A stretch of DNA of 64,000 bases from Cladosporium sp. IMV 00045 (GCA_001931905.2 MSJI02000136.1:1-64000); one strand, 5' to 3'; positions 44,131-56,191 are shown, numbered from the stretch's first letter. The notes: a model not told the origin generated them from the sequence alone. Numbers and translations: made by a program.

Positions 44131-44679
44131 GGGTTGGCTTTTCGCAAGGCGTGTATCGTCTGCACTATCGTCCGACAAGTGAGGGGCCTTGCTTGGCAGC
44201 TCCGGTGAAAATGTCTCGTGTGCGATCGACTATCATCGCGTGGCATAGCTGGTAATCCTCAATTCCTGAACCTACGCTTTGGTGCGCCGTGGTCATCAAC
44301 TGTCAAATCACGCAGTCCACACACAGGATGACAGGCGCTTGAATGGCTGATCCTGAGGCTTTCCTGCTCAGACTCAGGATCTCAGCATGCTTAACAGGCT
44401 CCGAGTGAATCAATGATCTCACACACCGAAGGGCCGAAGGTTGCAGCACTAACGTACGGCTGTCTACCGACCCCGCTAGCCTAGGATTATCAGTGCTAGA
44501 GATGGGTTAGAGTAATCTTCCTACAAGGACCACAACGAGCTGAACAGTTGGGGCCCCGACCTTGGCGTGGAGAACCCTTATATGCCAAGCATGCTGCCAA
44601 TGTGCTTAGGAGGAATATCGTTCGTGCTTGTTCCACTCAGACTCAGACCTTCTCAAGTCGCCCAGACGCCTTCTCCACC

Positions 44680-47089
44680 ATGTCGGACAAGCTGTCGGCA
44701 GATATTGACAACGACACCTCTCACCATGAAGAGAAGAAACCATACGCCAATGCTAAGGTGCCGGATTTGAGCGAGACTGCTGGTCGTCGTGCATCGGTCG
44801 CGCTCAACATCGTCGAGAACCCGTTACAGGTATGCGAGCTTTGCGTTGCTTGGCTAACTCTCTCCACTTATTTGAAAAATAGCTAATGCTTGTCTTTTCT
44901 AAAGCGCAAATCTCCTTCCCAAGCCGTCGCCGATGCCGAAGCTTTCGCGAAAGAGCATGGCTTGAGTGAGCATGCAGAAATGTTTGGTCGTGCTGCTCTA
45001 GTTGCTCGTGACCAGAAGCACTTTGAATCCGTCACCGAGCTCACCGAAGATGAGCGTGCTGCGCTTATTTACGAGCGCGATCACAAATGGCATGGTCCGA
45101 AGATGCTCTGGTACTCGATTGCGCTTTGCGCTGTTGGAGCTGCTACACAGGGTTGGGATCAGACCGGATCGAACGGTGCAAACCTGTCTTTCCACCAAGA
45201 GTTCAATATTGATGGTGGTGGAAGAGACGCTTGGATCGTGGGTCTTGTGAATTCAATCATCTTTCTGACTGCTGGATTGATGTGAGTAGCTCTTAGTGTT
45301 TTTGGCTCTCTGAAGACATCACGGTCGGACTGACATTGCACGCAGTGGTGCTTTTATCGTGGACCCGCTCAACCATTACTTTGGTCGTCGTGGTGAGATT
45401 TTCATCACAGCTTGCTGCCTGACCGCCACCCCTATCGGTTCGGCTTTTGCTAGGTCGTGGCAAGAATTGTTTGCCGCACGCTTCGTGATGGGTATTGGAA
45501 TTGGCGCGAAGAACGCTACGGTACCCATCTTCTCTGCTGAAATGGCACCCGCGCGCATCCGCGGAGCGCTCGTTATGTTCTGGCAGCTTTGGGTCGTTGC
45601 AGGTTTGTCGATCATTTGTTTGTAAGCTTTGACCCTTTTAACTGACATGTGTGGTAGGCATCTTCCTCGGTTTCTGCGCCAATGTCATTGTAAAGGATAC
45701 TGGCAGAATCTCGTGGCGTCTCCAGCTGGGATCGGCTTTCATCCCCTCTTTCGTCCTTGGAGCCGGCATCTACTTCTGTCCCGAGAGCCCTCGTTGGTTG
45801 ATGAAACACGGCCAATACGCCAAAGGGTTCAGATCCATGAACCGTCTTCGAGCACACCCTATCATCGCTGCACGAGACTACTACTACTCATACGTGATCT
45901 ACATCGAGGAGTTGGCGGTCGCTGGTGGCCAAGGTTATTTCGCTCGTTTGTGGGACTGCTTCCGCGTGCCCAGGATCAGGAGAGCAAACTACGGCGCTTC
46001 GACGGTCATGCTCGCACAGCAAATGTGCGGCATCAACAGTAAGATATTCTGCGACCTCTCTCTGGGCTTCTTGAGACTAACTGTTTCCAAGTCATTTCCT
46101 TCTACAGCTCGACCATCTTCGAAACCGTATTGCATGACACGGACAAAGCACTGTTTGCATCTTTGGGCTATGGTGCCATTCAAGTCGTCTTCACCATTCC
46201 AACTCTTTTTTTGATCGATACCAAGGGTCGTCGAACCCTGACTCTAATCGTAAGTTCCTCGCGAATTGGTATTTGTGATCAAAACTGACTGACATGCCAA
46301 AACACAGACGTTCCCATTCATGGCTATTTTCCTACTAGCGGCTGGTCTATCGCTTCTCCAGCCCGAGTCTGCAAGTGCAGGTGCAAAGCTTGGGCCTGTT
46401 GTTCTGTAGGTTGTTCCCAAACCTCATGGATAGATGAATGATGCTGACTACGATCGAAGTTTCATTTACCTCTTCACCATCGCGTACTCTCTGGGTGAAG
46501 GCCCAGTAGCTTTTCAGTACTCCGCCGAAGTTTTCCCAACCATCCAGCGCGAGCAGGGTATGGCATGGGCTGTCTGCATTAACAACACCTTTGGTAAACG
46601 TCACTTTTGACCTCCTCAGTCTGCCCAGTAACTAACGTTTCCATCACAGCCGGCATCCTCAGTTTGACATTCCCAGCCATGGTGGATGCCATGACTCAGG
46701 TCGGAGCTTGTAAGTGAAATCCTCCTTGCCTTAATGCATGTAAACACCGCGTCTAACAATCTCCACAGTCGGCTTCTACGCTGGCCTGAACTTAATTGCC
46801 TGGTTCATGATCTTCTGCTTCGTCCGTGAGACGAAACAACTCACCCTCGAAGAACTTGACCGTAAGTCGCTTCTTCAGCCCTCTTATCCCAAGAAATCCC
46901 TCCATGACTTTCATGTACTAAAACGCAAATGCAGAGGTCTTCAACGTCCCGACCAAGAAATTCATCGGCCACGAACTCACCGTCTGGCTGCCCTGGTTCA
47001 TCAAGGCCAAAATCTTCCGCAAGGACATCCCAAAGCCGCCGCCGATCATTGAGAAGGAGGACAAGCTCGACTCTCCTGAGAGTGAATGA
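44680..47089 (+). CDS. MFS sugar/polyol transporter, ten exons
   Basis: Exons: 44680-44829, 44905-45281, 45346-45602, 45658-46038, 46092-46249, 46308-46405, 46460-46593, 46650-46709, 46769-46861 and 46935-47089. All junctions are GT...AG in matching phase, giving 620 aa. A cytosolic N-terminus of about 140 residues ([40 protein letters not shown]) precedes about twelve membrane segments. Sugar-porter landmarks are [66 protein letters not shown] and [12 protein letters not shown]. The long N-terminus and GAKNATVP...E block place it with fungal inositol/polyol-type transporters, though the substrate is not established. Start ATG 44680 has a strong CACCATG context. It is the most intron-rich gene in the window. 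Confidence 0.92.
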
Positions 47090-48145
47090 TCGGACGAGAC
47101 TACCAGAAAGATGGATACGTTGGTGATTGGGGTGGACACTCCTTGAACGATGGAATTTTGTGTACGAATCACGATCTGCTTTTGCAAGGGCGTTTTTGAT
47201 TCTGGGCTTCCCGTAGACGAGATCGATGCCTAGATGGTGACTCGGATGAACCTGTCACTCTTTCGAATCACAGATGTGATATACGCGCTCCAAAAATTTC
47301 GTTCTCTGGCTTCCAGGCCTCTCTGCATTTCTTTCTTTCGCTCGTGTCCCAACAAGCCGTGATCGATCACACCACCGGGCTTCGACCCCCAGCAGCGACG
47401 ATCAGGGCTTTTTGGCTTGCATAAGTCACATGTGAATGCAGCTGGTCAATGCATTGTGGACAGCAGCCAATCGGCCAGCAAAGACCCATCGTATGATCAT
47501 TGAATTGTGATGACCAGATACGATTCCCATGCCGACTTATACTTCTCCGAGGCGCTTTGGTCGATATCAGACGTGACTATATCGGACAGCGTACATACAG
47601 GGCGTCAAAACTCAACGAGGCGCAAATCTTAAAGTGCATGTATGCACTCGCAGCATCGAAAAAGCGAGCATGGACCAGATACGAAACATGAGAAAATTGA
47701 GTTTGGAAATGTGCAAGCCGGAGTATGTCTGTATTCTGATTTTCTTAGACAGGAGTTAAGAGTAAAAGAAAGGAATGAGAAGAGAAGAGAACGAAAGGAA
47801 AAGTAAAAAAAAAAGCAAGTAATCTATGCAATTGGGTATCTCAAAGATCCATCCGCGCGGCAGTCTTTCAACAGGAGAAGGATCCTCTTCGGCCGCGTGT
47901 TCTCGAGTTGGTGGTGATATTAAGGAGAACGCTTCTTGTGAAAAGGCCAAAGCAGTCCGGTTCCAGCGCACGCAATATCGACAAGAAAAGAAACAAAGGA
48001 AATGTCTTGTAGTGGAGTGGTGGACGGGTTTGGGCAAGGATAGCCAAACAGAATTGAAGAAAGAAGGAAAGGGAAAGGGAAAGGGAATTGAACAGAAGAA
48101 AAAGAAAAAGACATCAAGCAAACCCGGTGGTCCAGGCTTGCGAAA
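47090..48145. other. Convergent interval with purine-rich tract
   Basis: 1.06 kb between the transporter stop and the stop of the CaaX protein gene. Near 47760-47815 and 48055-48120 it is rich in GAA/GGAAA purine runs (for example GGAAAGGGAAAGGGAAAGGG near 48068). No gene supported. Confidence 0.4.
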
Positions 48146-51100
48146 TCACATCACAAAACAACCACCCTTCCTCTCCTTCCCCTTCTTACCCGCCACCCAA
48201 TTAGCCACACGCTTAGTCGGCGTGGCCCTCCCATCGCCATTGGTGCCGTCGTACTTTCCCAGCTCGTTGCCTCCGCCCAATTTGCGTTTGAAAAAGCCCA
48301 GATTCTTCGCCTTGCTCGTGTTGGCGAAAGCGGTTTTGCTTCCGTGGCTGGCGTGGCGTGCGTGTCCACTGCTGGGACTTCTAATGACCGCACGCGGGAT
48401 CGAGGGCGCTGGAGCCGGCGATGATGGTGCTAAAGGATGCCATGCGGTCACCGTGTGGGGGACTGTGCTTGCTGGTTCGATTGGGCGGTGGGGTACGTGG
48501 TCGGATGATTGTCGAGTTGGGAAGATGGAGGCAGAGCCTGCTGCGGCGTCGCGGGAGGCTTGGATATGTGGTGGTATGCGGCGGCTGGTGGAGAAGCTTC
48601 GGAAGTGTTGAGGTGGCGCGGTGGAAGTGGCGCTTTGTGGGTGGTTGGACATGGGGCTCGGGGAGCGGTTGGGTTGCTGGTGGCCTGGTGGATTGAGGAG
48701 TGAGGTGCTGTAGCGGAAGTGGTTTTGTTGCGGTGCGGGAGTGATCATATCCTCTGCTTCCTCCCTTGAGACACGAGGTGCATCTGTTTGAGGGCCAATT
48801 CCGTTCGATTCGGATGGAAAAAATCGATTGCCACGAGGCAAGACAGGACTCACGTTCTCCCAGTCGCCGATCAGTCGAGGAGACGGCCCTGTCAGATTAG
48901 ACCCCGTTGCGTTACTATACGCTCTCTGCAGAGAACGGGGGATCCGATTTCGAACCACGTCTCCGTTTGCATCGCGAGTAGTCGGCATGGCAGCGATGGC
49001 TGCTGCAAATGCCTCTTCCCTAGTTGGAACGGCTCCCGTGGATGGCGGTGCAGTCGCTGGGCCTGAAACATAATCCGAATTCGACTTCGTGACAACCGAA
49101 GGTCGTATTCTCGGTTGAGCCGGAGCATCGAGACCTGCCATGATACGGAACCGACTTGGTAGAGGTGCATTCGGCTCCTCACTATACTCGGGCAGTGGGA
49201 TGAAAGCGGCATTGCTCTCGCCACTCATTCGCTCATGGACACGCTCTTCAAGTGCCTGGAAACGGTGACGTTGCGCATTGCTCGCAGCTCGCTGCAACGA
49301 CGCCTGTGACCTTGGAGCGGTGTTAGAGAAAGGCACTTCCATCGCTTCGCCAGAGTCAGTCGCTTCATTTCCCTCCGCCAGATCTGGAAGAGAGCGTGCG
49401 GTCTCGCCTGAATAGGCCGACAACATCGAGTTCGGTCTGCGCAGCGGAATTGAAGGACTGGCAGCCCGTGTGGCATTCCGCGCTGGATTGAATGTAGTCG
49501 CAGCTCTACCTAAAGTGATCGGCCGCTGACTGAGTCCTCCGCCTTTGCTCTGGTTGACGGTTCTCCTGCGTATCAGAGCGACTTCGTGGGCGACATCTAT
49601 CTCGGGCTCTTCCAGTATCTGAGGTGGCGACTTGCCCAGGGTGAGAGAAAATGTCTGACCAGGCTGACCAGCAAATTGCGGATCGAAGTCGAATAGTATT
49701 ATCCTGCCGCCTTCCACATCATGTACTGCCTCTTCCGGTAGTCCTGACTCTGTCACACCGCCCGGGCTGGTGACAAGCAGTCGACCTTGTACATGTGTTT
49801 GACCGTCTGGAGGAGAAGGCGCACTAGCCTCGGAGTAAACCCACCTTGCGTCGCTGAAAGGACATCCATACCCCTCGTCCAGCTCATGATCGATGCTGTG
49901 AGCCTCAACACTAAGATCGTCTTCTGCAGCCTTGTGTGGGACAACATAGAGTCTGATCGTTCGATCGTTGACAATCATCGCGATCGTGTCTCCGTGCTCG
50001 TCAACCGCAGGGCAAGAGTGAATAGCCGCACCCAGACCTCCACACGTCGAGAGTGGAGGTGAAATGACGACTGGAAAGTCAACTTGGCCATATTGAAGGT
50101 CCGTAGTGTTCAAGATGCCAAACGTGTCAGCCACACCGTTCCACGCGAACAAGCGATCGTTGCAGGTCTCTTTCTTCTCTCGCATGAAGGTAGCGTGGCT
50201 GCTGTTACGGATGTTCTCTGGATGCAAAAGCTCAGAGCACCAAGCCTCCTTTAATTCTTCGCTTGTAGGTAGTCCATCCGGTGATGCTGGGAAGACAGGA
50301 ACGTTCACAACAACGCTGGAGGACGCGTTGATCCTCGTCGTTGTGCCAAGTAGCGTCGAGCCGTCTTGGGAGAATGTCAGTCTATCCATCTTCTGCGATC
50401 GTACCGCTCGACGGTCTGTGGGCAGTGCGTTCGGGTCGAGTGAGAATATCTCCACGCCACCCTCATAAGCTGCAGCCAGCAATCCTCCTGTAGGCGCCAG
50501 AGCAATGCAATGAGTCGGAAAGTCCAGCTTGATCGTCCTCGATCTCCGCAGTCGATGGTATGAAAGGTCGTATACATTCACCGTGTGGCGATCAGACAGT
50601 ATGGCCAAGAGGGTCCCATCATCCAGAATCTCTACCGCGAGTGGCCGCCGCTTGAGGGCATAGTCCTGGCTGATCCCCACTGGCAATGCTGCCGTCTGCA
50701 ATATGTACAGTCTGGCTGAGTTGTATGCTGCTATTCTCCTGCCTCCAGACGATACCGCGAATCCAAACGCCTCGCCCTGGGGGAATCCTGCGCTGGCAGT
50801 GGCCGTGTTTGATACAAGCTTGATGATATTGATGCGTGGTCGATTGGGCTCGTCATCTTGGGACGATTGCCAGCTGTATCTGACGCGATCTTTGTTTTGG
50901 GTGATTTGGGTGGTGGTATACGAGCCATGGATAGATGATCTTCGTGAGACATTTTCGGGTGGAGAATGTTTCGAGATGGAAGTGTGTCGGATCTGTGCAG
51001 TCGGGGTCGTATCGTTATCGCTGGGCACTGGTGACGTGCGGTGGCTCTGTTCAGGCGTTTGCCGCAGTTGATCTGCAGGGCTTCGGTCTGTTCGCTCTCG

Positions 51101-51766
51101 TTTGTCTGGAGCTTGTTGCGACTCGACTGTACTCTGCGAAGACGATTGGCTCAAATAGTTGTTTTCACTGATGGCGGATGCGGCACTTGACCGCTCGGCT
51201 TCGTCGACGACATCTCGTTGTTCGGGACGCTGCTGTTCGTGTTGTGAAGTCGCAATGGCCGAACCCGCCTGGAATTCCTCGGCATCAGGCGCCGACGAAG
51301 AAAGAGACATTCCACTATCCTGACCTTTCAACACAGTCGCCTGAGCCGTGTGAGAATCCTCCTCCTCCTGCACTGGCAGCAATATCGCTCGCCCAGCCTC
51401 ACGCAAACCATTCGCACTCAACCGTCGATCAGAACACTGTGCTTGCCCATCATCCACGCCGTTCCCCACCACCCATTGCGCCTCTGGCTCCATCTCCGCC
51501 GCGACGTCGGTAATGTGGTGATTGCCCTCGACCCACTCCCCGCTCTGTTCCATGTGCTCCGGCGGGCTGACGCTGGGCGGGCGCATGGGCCAGTCGCCTC
51601 TTTCGTGCAGGCCCGTCCCGTCCATTTCCTGGATGAGTTTGTCTTGAACGCGGCGCTCGTCCAGCAGGATGCGCTCGCGCGTCGAGTTCCAGCGCGCGAC
51701 AATGTCACTGCGGGCGACGCCCTCGCGCAGCGTGGTGCTGGCATGCGAGAAGGTCAACACGGGCAT
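48146..51766 (-). CDS. Large beta-propeller-like protein with C-terminal CaaX box
   Basis: A single exon of 1206 aa starts at ATG 51766. Residues 1-310 are mostly disordered, after a short N-terminal block (MPVLTFSHASTTLREGVARS). Residues about 310-720 look like WD40-type strands: FGFAVSSGGRRIAAYNSARL, VEILDDGTLLAILSDRHTVN, CIALAPTGGLLAAAYEGGVE, DRLTFSQDGSTLLGTTTRI and DTIAMIVNDRTIRLYVV. The remaining 480 residues are disordered and Ser/Pro-rich. The last residues are KKGKERKGGCFVM: a polybasic stretch directly before a C-terminal Cys-aliphatic-type CaaX sequence (CFVM; Met favours farnesylation). This predicts prenylation and membrane attachment. The function is unknown, and I recall similar uncharacterised fungal proteins. 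A membrane scaffold is only an inference. Confidence 0.82.
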   Translation of the reverse strand: MPVLTFSHASTTLREGVARSDIVARWNSTRERILLDERRVQDKLIQEMDGTGLHERGDWPMRPPSVSPPEHMEQSGEWVEGNHHITDVAAEMEPEAQWVVGNGVDDGQAQCSDRRLSANGLREAGRAILLPVQEEEDSHTAQATVLKGQDSGMSLSSSAPDAEEFQAGSAIATSQHEQQRPEQRDVVDEAERSSAASAISENNYLSQSSSQSTVESQQAPDKRERTDRSPADQLRQTPEQSHRTSPVPSDNDTTPTAQIRHTSISKHSPPENVSRRSSIHGSYTTTQITQNKDRVRYSWQSSQDDEPNRPRINIIKLVSNTATASAGFPQGEAFGFAVSSGGRRIAAYNSARLYILQTAALPVGISQDYALKRRPLAVEILDDGTLLAILSDRHTVNVYDLSYHRLRRSRTIKLDFPTHCIALAPTGGLLAAAYEGGVEIFSLDPNALPTDRRAVRSQKMDRLTFSQDGSTLLGTTTRINASSSVVVNVPVFPASPDGLPTSEELKEAWCSELLHPENIRNSSHATFMREKKETCNDRLFAWNGVADTFGILNTTDLQYGQVDFPVVISPPLSTCGGLGAAIHSCPAVDEHGDTIAMIVNDRTIRLYVVPHKAAEDDLSVEAHSIDHELDEGYGCPFSDARWVYSEASAPSPPDGQTHVQGRLLVTSPGGVTESGLPEEAVHDVEGGRIILFDFDPQFAGQPGQTFSLTLGKSPPQILEEPEIDVAHEVALIRRRTVNQSKGGGLSQRPITLGRAATTFNPARNATRAASPSIPLRRPNSMLSAYSGETARSLPDLAEGNEATDSGEAMEVPFSNTAPRSQASLQRAASNAQRHRFQALEERVHERMSGESNAAFIPLPEYSEEPNAPLPSRFRIMAGLDAPAQPRIRPSVVTKSNSDYVSGPATAPPSTGAVPTREEAFAAAIAAMPTTRDANGDVVRNRIPRSLQRAYSNATGSNLTGPSPRLIGDWENVSPVLPRGNRFFPSESNGIGPQTDAPRVSREEAEDMITPAPQQNHFRYSTSLLNPPGHQQPNRSPSPMSNHPQSATSTAPPQHFRSFSTSRRIPPHIQASRDAAAGSASIFPTRQSSDHVPHRPIEPASTVPHTVTAWHPLAPSSPAPAPSIPRAVIRSPSSGHARHASHGSKTAFANTSKAKNLGFFKRKLGGGNELGKYDGTNGDGRATPTKRVANWVAGKKGKERKGGCFVM

Positions 51767-52714
51767 TGTACCTAGAGCTTCTCTCGCCTGTGTGGAGCCC
51801 GGAGCAGGCGTTCATCAAATGAGAGGATACCACCGCCCGGGGCTGACGGCCGCGGCCGGGGTTGGGGAATTTTGGTGAAACGATCGAAGCGAAGGATTCG
51901 AGGGCCAGCAGCCGGGGTTGAGAGAGAGCTGTGCTGCTTTGGTGAATTTCCCGAGAAGTTGGGCGCTGCAGACAGAAGCAAGCGGCCCTGCTGGGGAGGG
52001 AGGTAGCAGCGGTGGCGTGGTGAGCGGGACAAATGGGTTTCACGGGAGACGGAAGTGCATTTGAAGTAATGTATGTACGGCGCGGCGAAGGACTCGCTAT
52101 AGACGTATGTAAGACACGGCAGTGCAACCTGCGAGATACGGGCTCAGCTGAGAGTGAGGGCGTCGAATGGGCTTTGGGCCTGCACGGCCAAGGGGAGCAG
52201 AAAGGTAGGACCAATAAAACGTTGGCGGTATAGTTGACAATCGATTGATGACATGCGGTCACGATCCCGAGCGCCGTTTCTCCACGTCACGTGTCGGTCG
52301 TTGAGGTTGTGCTGCAGCTGTTTGTTGTTGAGTGGATTGTTATAATTATAAACGTGCAGCAGACGCAGCTGATTTACGTACGCGGCGCTGTGATCGGCAG
52401 CATGTGTAGTCGGCTTTTAATGTTGCGCAGGGCTCAAAAGATAGATGTAGAGTTCGTAGGATCAACACGCTAGAAATCGTAGTGTGCGGAGGGCCGTTGG
52501 GTTAAAGTGGGGAGCAGAATATCCAAAAGAAACTCAATATCGTCGTGGGTGGAGAAGATGTCTTAGACCTAGTAAAAGGAGGAAATGAAGCATGAAACGT
52601 CGAGAGATTTTGTATACGAAGTGTTGCTCGATTCATGCACGCGTCCGTATAGCCATTGCTCGTATATGTCACATAGCATCAATTCTCATATGTTAACAAC
52701 GCCTTCTCCTTTTA
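51767..52714. other. Promoter side of CaaX protein gene
   Basis: 950 bp between the CaaX gene start and the 3' end of the coiled-coil gene, both minus strand. GC-rich near 51770-52030 and AT-rich beyond 52300. ORFs in it mirror composition only. Confidence 0.4.
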
Positions 52715-54958
52715 TTAAGCCTTGCCGTCTTTTGCATCATATACGAACCCGACGACCTTTCGATTCGTCTTTCTCGGAGGGGGAATGACAACGTGGTTGC
52801 ATGTGTCCTTTTCGTGCGCCTTGATCGTCTTCGCCAATTCCCGCACACACTCAACCATCTCTGCTTGTGACCGCACTACCTCCCTGACTTGCCCTTCTCT
52901 AACGGCCATCTGGGCGGCGAAGTCTTTGTGCTTCGTGGCAAGCGCTCGGATGTGTGCCGAAGTTTCTGATACCGCGCTTGTCACGTTCTTCTGCAGCGCA
53001 TGGTTGCCTTCCCTCGTCGACCGCACAGCATTCGCGTTAGATTCGGTGACTGCTTGAATTTTACTGAGGTGGCTGGTGAGCGCTGAGACGATGAATTTGC
53101 TGTCGCCGAATCCAGGTCCTTCGTTCTGGCGCTCTGCAGAAGCGCTGACCTGCTCGTCGAAAGGTGTCAATGCCGTGCTGCTCGTTTCGTTCATAACATG
53201 ACGGTTGGTGGTCAGAGAATCGAGAAGCTCGGTCATAGTGGCGCTGTTTTGTTCTGTGGTAGCGCGGAGTGCTTCGAGATGCTCTGCTTGAGTCTCCATA
53301 TCATGCGCGTGTTGATCTTCCCTCTGTTGCTGTGCTTCTATAAGACTCATGAGATGCTCATTGTTCTGCTCAGTGGCAGTGCGTATTGCTCCCAATGGCT
53401 CAGCAAGCGGTGAATAATCAATAGCATCCCTCAAAGTCGCAGTCTCAGCCACCAGATCTTCCAGATGCTGTGAAAGACGTGAGACGTCAGCCGATTTATG
53501 CGATTCGACCAGTTCATCCATTTTCTCAAGAAGCGGTGTGGTCGCAGCGTGTCGGTGTACGGTCAAGATCTCATCTAGCCTTTGTGAAAGTAAAGATACG
53601 TCGAACGGACCTCGCTCTACCGCTTTATGTTGTGTTTCGACGACCTTGTCAAGCCGCTGAATCAACTGTGTGCTCGCATCCTGATCACGGGAGGCTTTGG
53701 CTTCTTGTGCATCGAGCAGGTCGTCAAGACGCTGAGATAAAGGTGAAAGGTCCAAGTCGACCTGCTGTGCATGGAGAGACCGCCTGGATCCTTCACTGTC
53801 TTGCAACAATTCCTTGACAAGCTCGCTGTTCTGTTCGACAGCACCCAACACCTTCTCGAGCCAGAACGTGAGCGGCGACAGATCGATCCTCGGCGGCGAA
53901 GTGCGTATGTCTCTAGCACTGTCTTTGCGTCCGTGGGTGTTGCGTTCCATGAGTCTCTGTATGCGATCCAAGTGAGAAGTGAGCTGGCCCATGTCCGGAG
54001 CTTGTGAGCTCTGTTTTGATTGATTCTCGATGATTTGGCGCATTCTCTCTTCGTTCTCCGTTTGCCGTTGAGTGAGCTGCGCGACGTGCGCAGAGTTCTG
54101 CTCCAGGAGCTGCGATATGCGATCCAGATGGGATGACAGTCCGGGTGCCTCGGGCTGGTTTGCGTCGCCGTTCAAGCTCTCTCGTCCAGTGTCAACGACA
54201 GCACTGCTTCCACTACTTTTGGCAGCTGTCAATGCCGAGATCTGCTCTGTGTTCCTCTCCACCGCTTCCATCATCTTCTCGAACCGCTCTTCTAGCATGC
54301 CGACTTCGGACTTGGCTTCTTTCCTTGCCTCTCGTTTATACTGCTGTTCCGAACTGCCGCTCGCTCCACCCAGCATGTTCCCCTTCGAGTCTTGCACCGG
54401 TATGATGCCCTGCGCCGCACCACCAGTGGAGCCGTCGAATTGTATGTACATCCATTTCGGCTTGAGTTGCGCAAACGCCGCGTGCTTCCAAGCTTTTCCG
54501 AGAAGGTCGTCTGCTTCGAATGAGAACAATTGAGGACCAGGGCGCGTGGTTTCGGGAAAGTGCGTTTGGATCAAAGACCACCATTCGTTGGCGACGGATG
54601 CAGAGGCGAAAGTCAAGAGGTAGCGTGAGTGGAGGTCGTCCGCCTGTAGCATAGACTGTCAGTATTGCAAGGTCGCCCAATGGTCGATGCCTTGGTGACG
54701 CACCTGTCGCGCGTATGCATAAAACAAGTTGCCTTCTTCATGCGAATTCACTGCGGTTGTCGAAGAGGCGGAGGAAAAAGTCCGCGGTCGTCGTGCGAGG
54801 GTTGGTGAGGGAAGCACAGGTTTCGGGCTGAGGAATCGGGGCGTAGGACTGAGAGGTTCGTCGTCTTCGACTGTCCCTGATTGTCCGTTCTTCACGGTTG
54901 GCAACGCTGTGGTTGTGCGCCGCCGTTTCGGGCTCAGCCAGCTCATGTCTCGTGGCAT
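52715..54958 (-). CDS. Coiled-coil repeat protein with PH-like N-terminus, uncharacterised
   Basis: Exons 54958-54704 and 54643-52715 with a 60-nt intron in phase 0 give 727 aa. The N-terminus (MPRDMSWLSPKRRRTTTALP) is basic. About residues 70-160 (NLFYAYARQADDLHSRYLL, VANEWWSLIQTHFP, GKAWKHAAFAQLKPKWMYIQ) could be a folded, PH-like domain, but that is a guess. From about 190 to 700 there are many related units of the form LSQRLDDLLDAQ, LIQRLDKVVETQ, LLEKMDELVESH or SHLDRIQRLMERN, each followed by a polar spacer, which predicts long interrupted coiled coils. The C-terminus is VVIPPPRKTNRKVVGFVYDA with a short charged tail. I cannot name the family; structural or scaffold roles fit. Confidence 0.75.
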
Positions 54959-56191
54959 CGTTGGTCGTGGCGGTATTTACGCGTAGGTGGCTAGATCATA
55001 ATATGTACAAACAAGACAAGCAGAGGGAAGAGAGACACAAGAGAGACAAGAGAGGGAACTGTACACGATCAATGGAACATCTTACTGGTGGATTGAATGT
55101 GATTTTCGGTGCGCGCACCAGGGTTTGGCACGATGCGATGCGTGGGCAGGGAGGGAGTGATGAGCGATTGTGATGACGGTTATTACAGGGTTCCTCTGCC
55201 ACGTGAACCGTGCAGGTTGGCTCGCTTCCCACTTTTGACTTTTACCGGAGGCGGGAATCGTCGTGGAAGTATGACGGCGTGATGGTGGTCCGTTGCTGTC
55301 TTGCTCACATATGCACGTGTCTCCATGTTCTATGGGCGCCAAATGCAAGGACAGCAGGGCCATGAATGTACGAAGTGATAACTCCCGAACGTGAGTAACT
55401 CACCTACATGTATATGTAGTGTCTGCGGCGGTATGCATGAGGTAGCTGCATGCTCACCAGTACACAGAGCTTACGAGTACTAGCGTCTTATACATGTATA
55501 GAATATCACAACATCAACACAGGAATGCCAGGCTGGCCGATGGTAATGCTTATGCCGATGCTAATGATCAAGGTACCTGAAAGACTGACGAACACCTTCT
55601 CCAGGCCTCCGATCGCACAGATCGGAGACAAACTGATGAAAACGAGCCGAAGCTTGATGCCGAAGCAAGTCGAAGATCAAAAATTGCGATCGAGCAGTCC
55701 CCGAAGGAACTGCTTACCCGAGCCTCGCCGCGCTGTGCAATGCAGGAGTCTCGGGTAGCTGAAGGGCCTTCGTGGTCGCCCCAAGCCGATCAAGGTAAGT
55801 ATGAGGAAAGGAAAGCAGAGAGATCGAAAGAAAGCCGGCTTGATATAGACAAAAGCTGAGTCAGCACGGGCCCTGGCTTGGCAACGCTGCTGGCCTGAGG
55901 CTTCCTGGGTACTTAAGTGGCTGGGAGATGAGGACGAGTGCACTGTGCACGTGACTGTCCGTAGCGATGGGAGTTGATTGCGAGCATGTGGCTCTTCCTG
56001 CAAGTATTGAAAAGTGATTCGGTGTTACGAGGTATGATCGTAGCCGCACGTGACGTTCTTGAGATTTTTAGATCACATCGTCAGTACGAGGATTGAGTGA
56101 GCTACAAACATTGCCAGAAAAGCATACGAATGAATGCGAAGCAGGCGGTAAATAGGAAAACAACGTTGAATCTCTGATGTTGATACGCTAT
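54959..56191. other. Intergenic
   Basis: 1.2 kb between the start of the coiled-coil gene and the stop of BET4. It holds ACATGTA-type short palindromes (55410-55500) and purine-rich sequence near 55020-55060. No convincing ORF. Confidence 0.35.

Larger units (their letters stand above)
42604..44679. other. 2.1 kb gap with scattered coding-like fragments
   Basis: The interval lies between two divergent start codons (fusion gene and ten-exon transporter). Two minus-strand stretches look coding but cannot be joined into a complete model (listed separately). The remainder, 44260-44560, shows no feature. This is larger than needed for a promoter. Confidence 0.4.

Noticed and set aside
30759..44679. 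Secondary-metabolite gene cluster suggested by the ToxD-like reductase domain and transporters
   Set aside because: No polyketide synthase, NRPS, terpene synthase or pathway regulator is present; the reductase is part of a fusion enzyme.
47826..48611. 261-codon plus-strand frame
   Set aside because: Antisense to the C-terminus of the CaaX protein and its 3' flank; Lys/Gly-rich from a purine tract.
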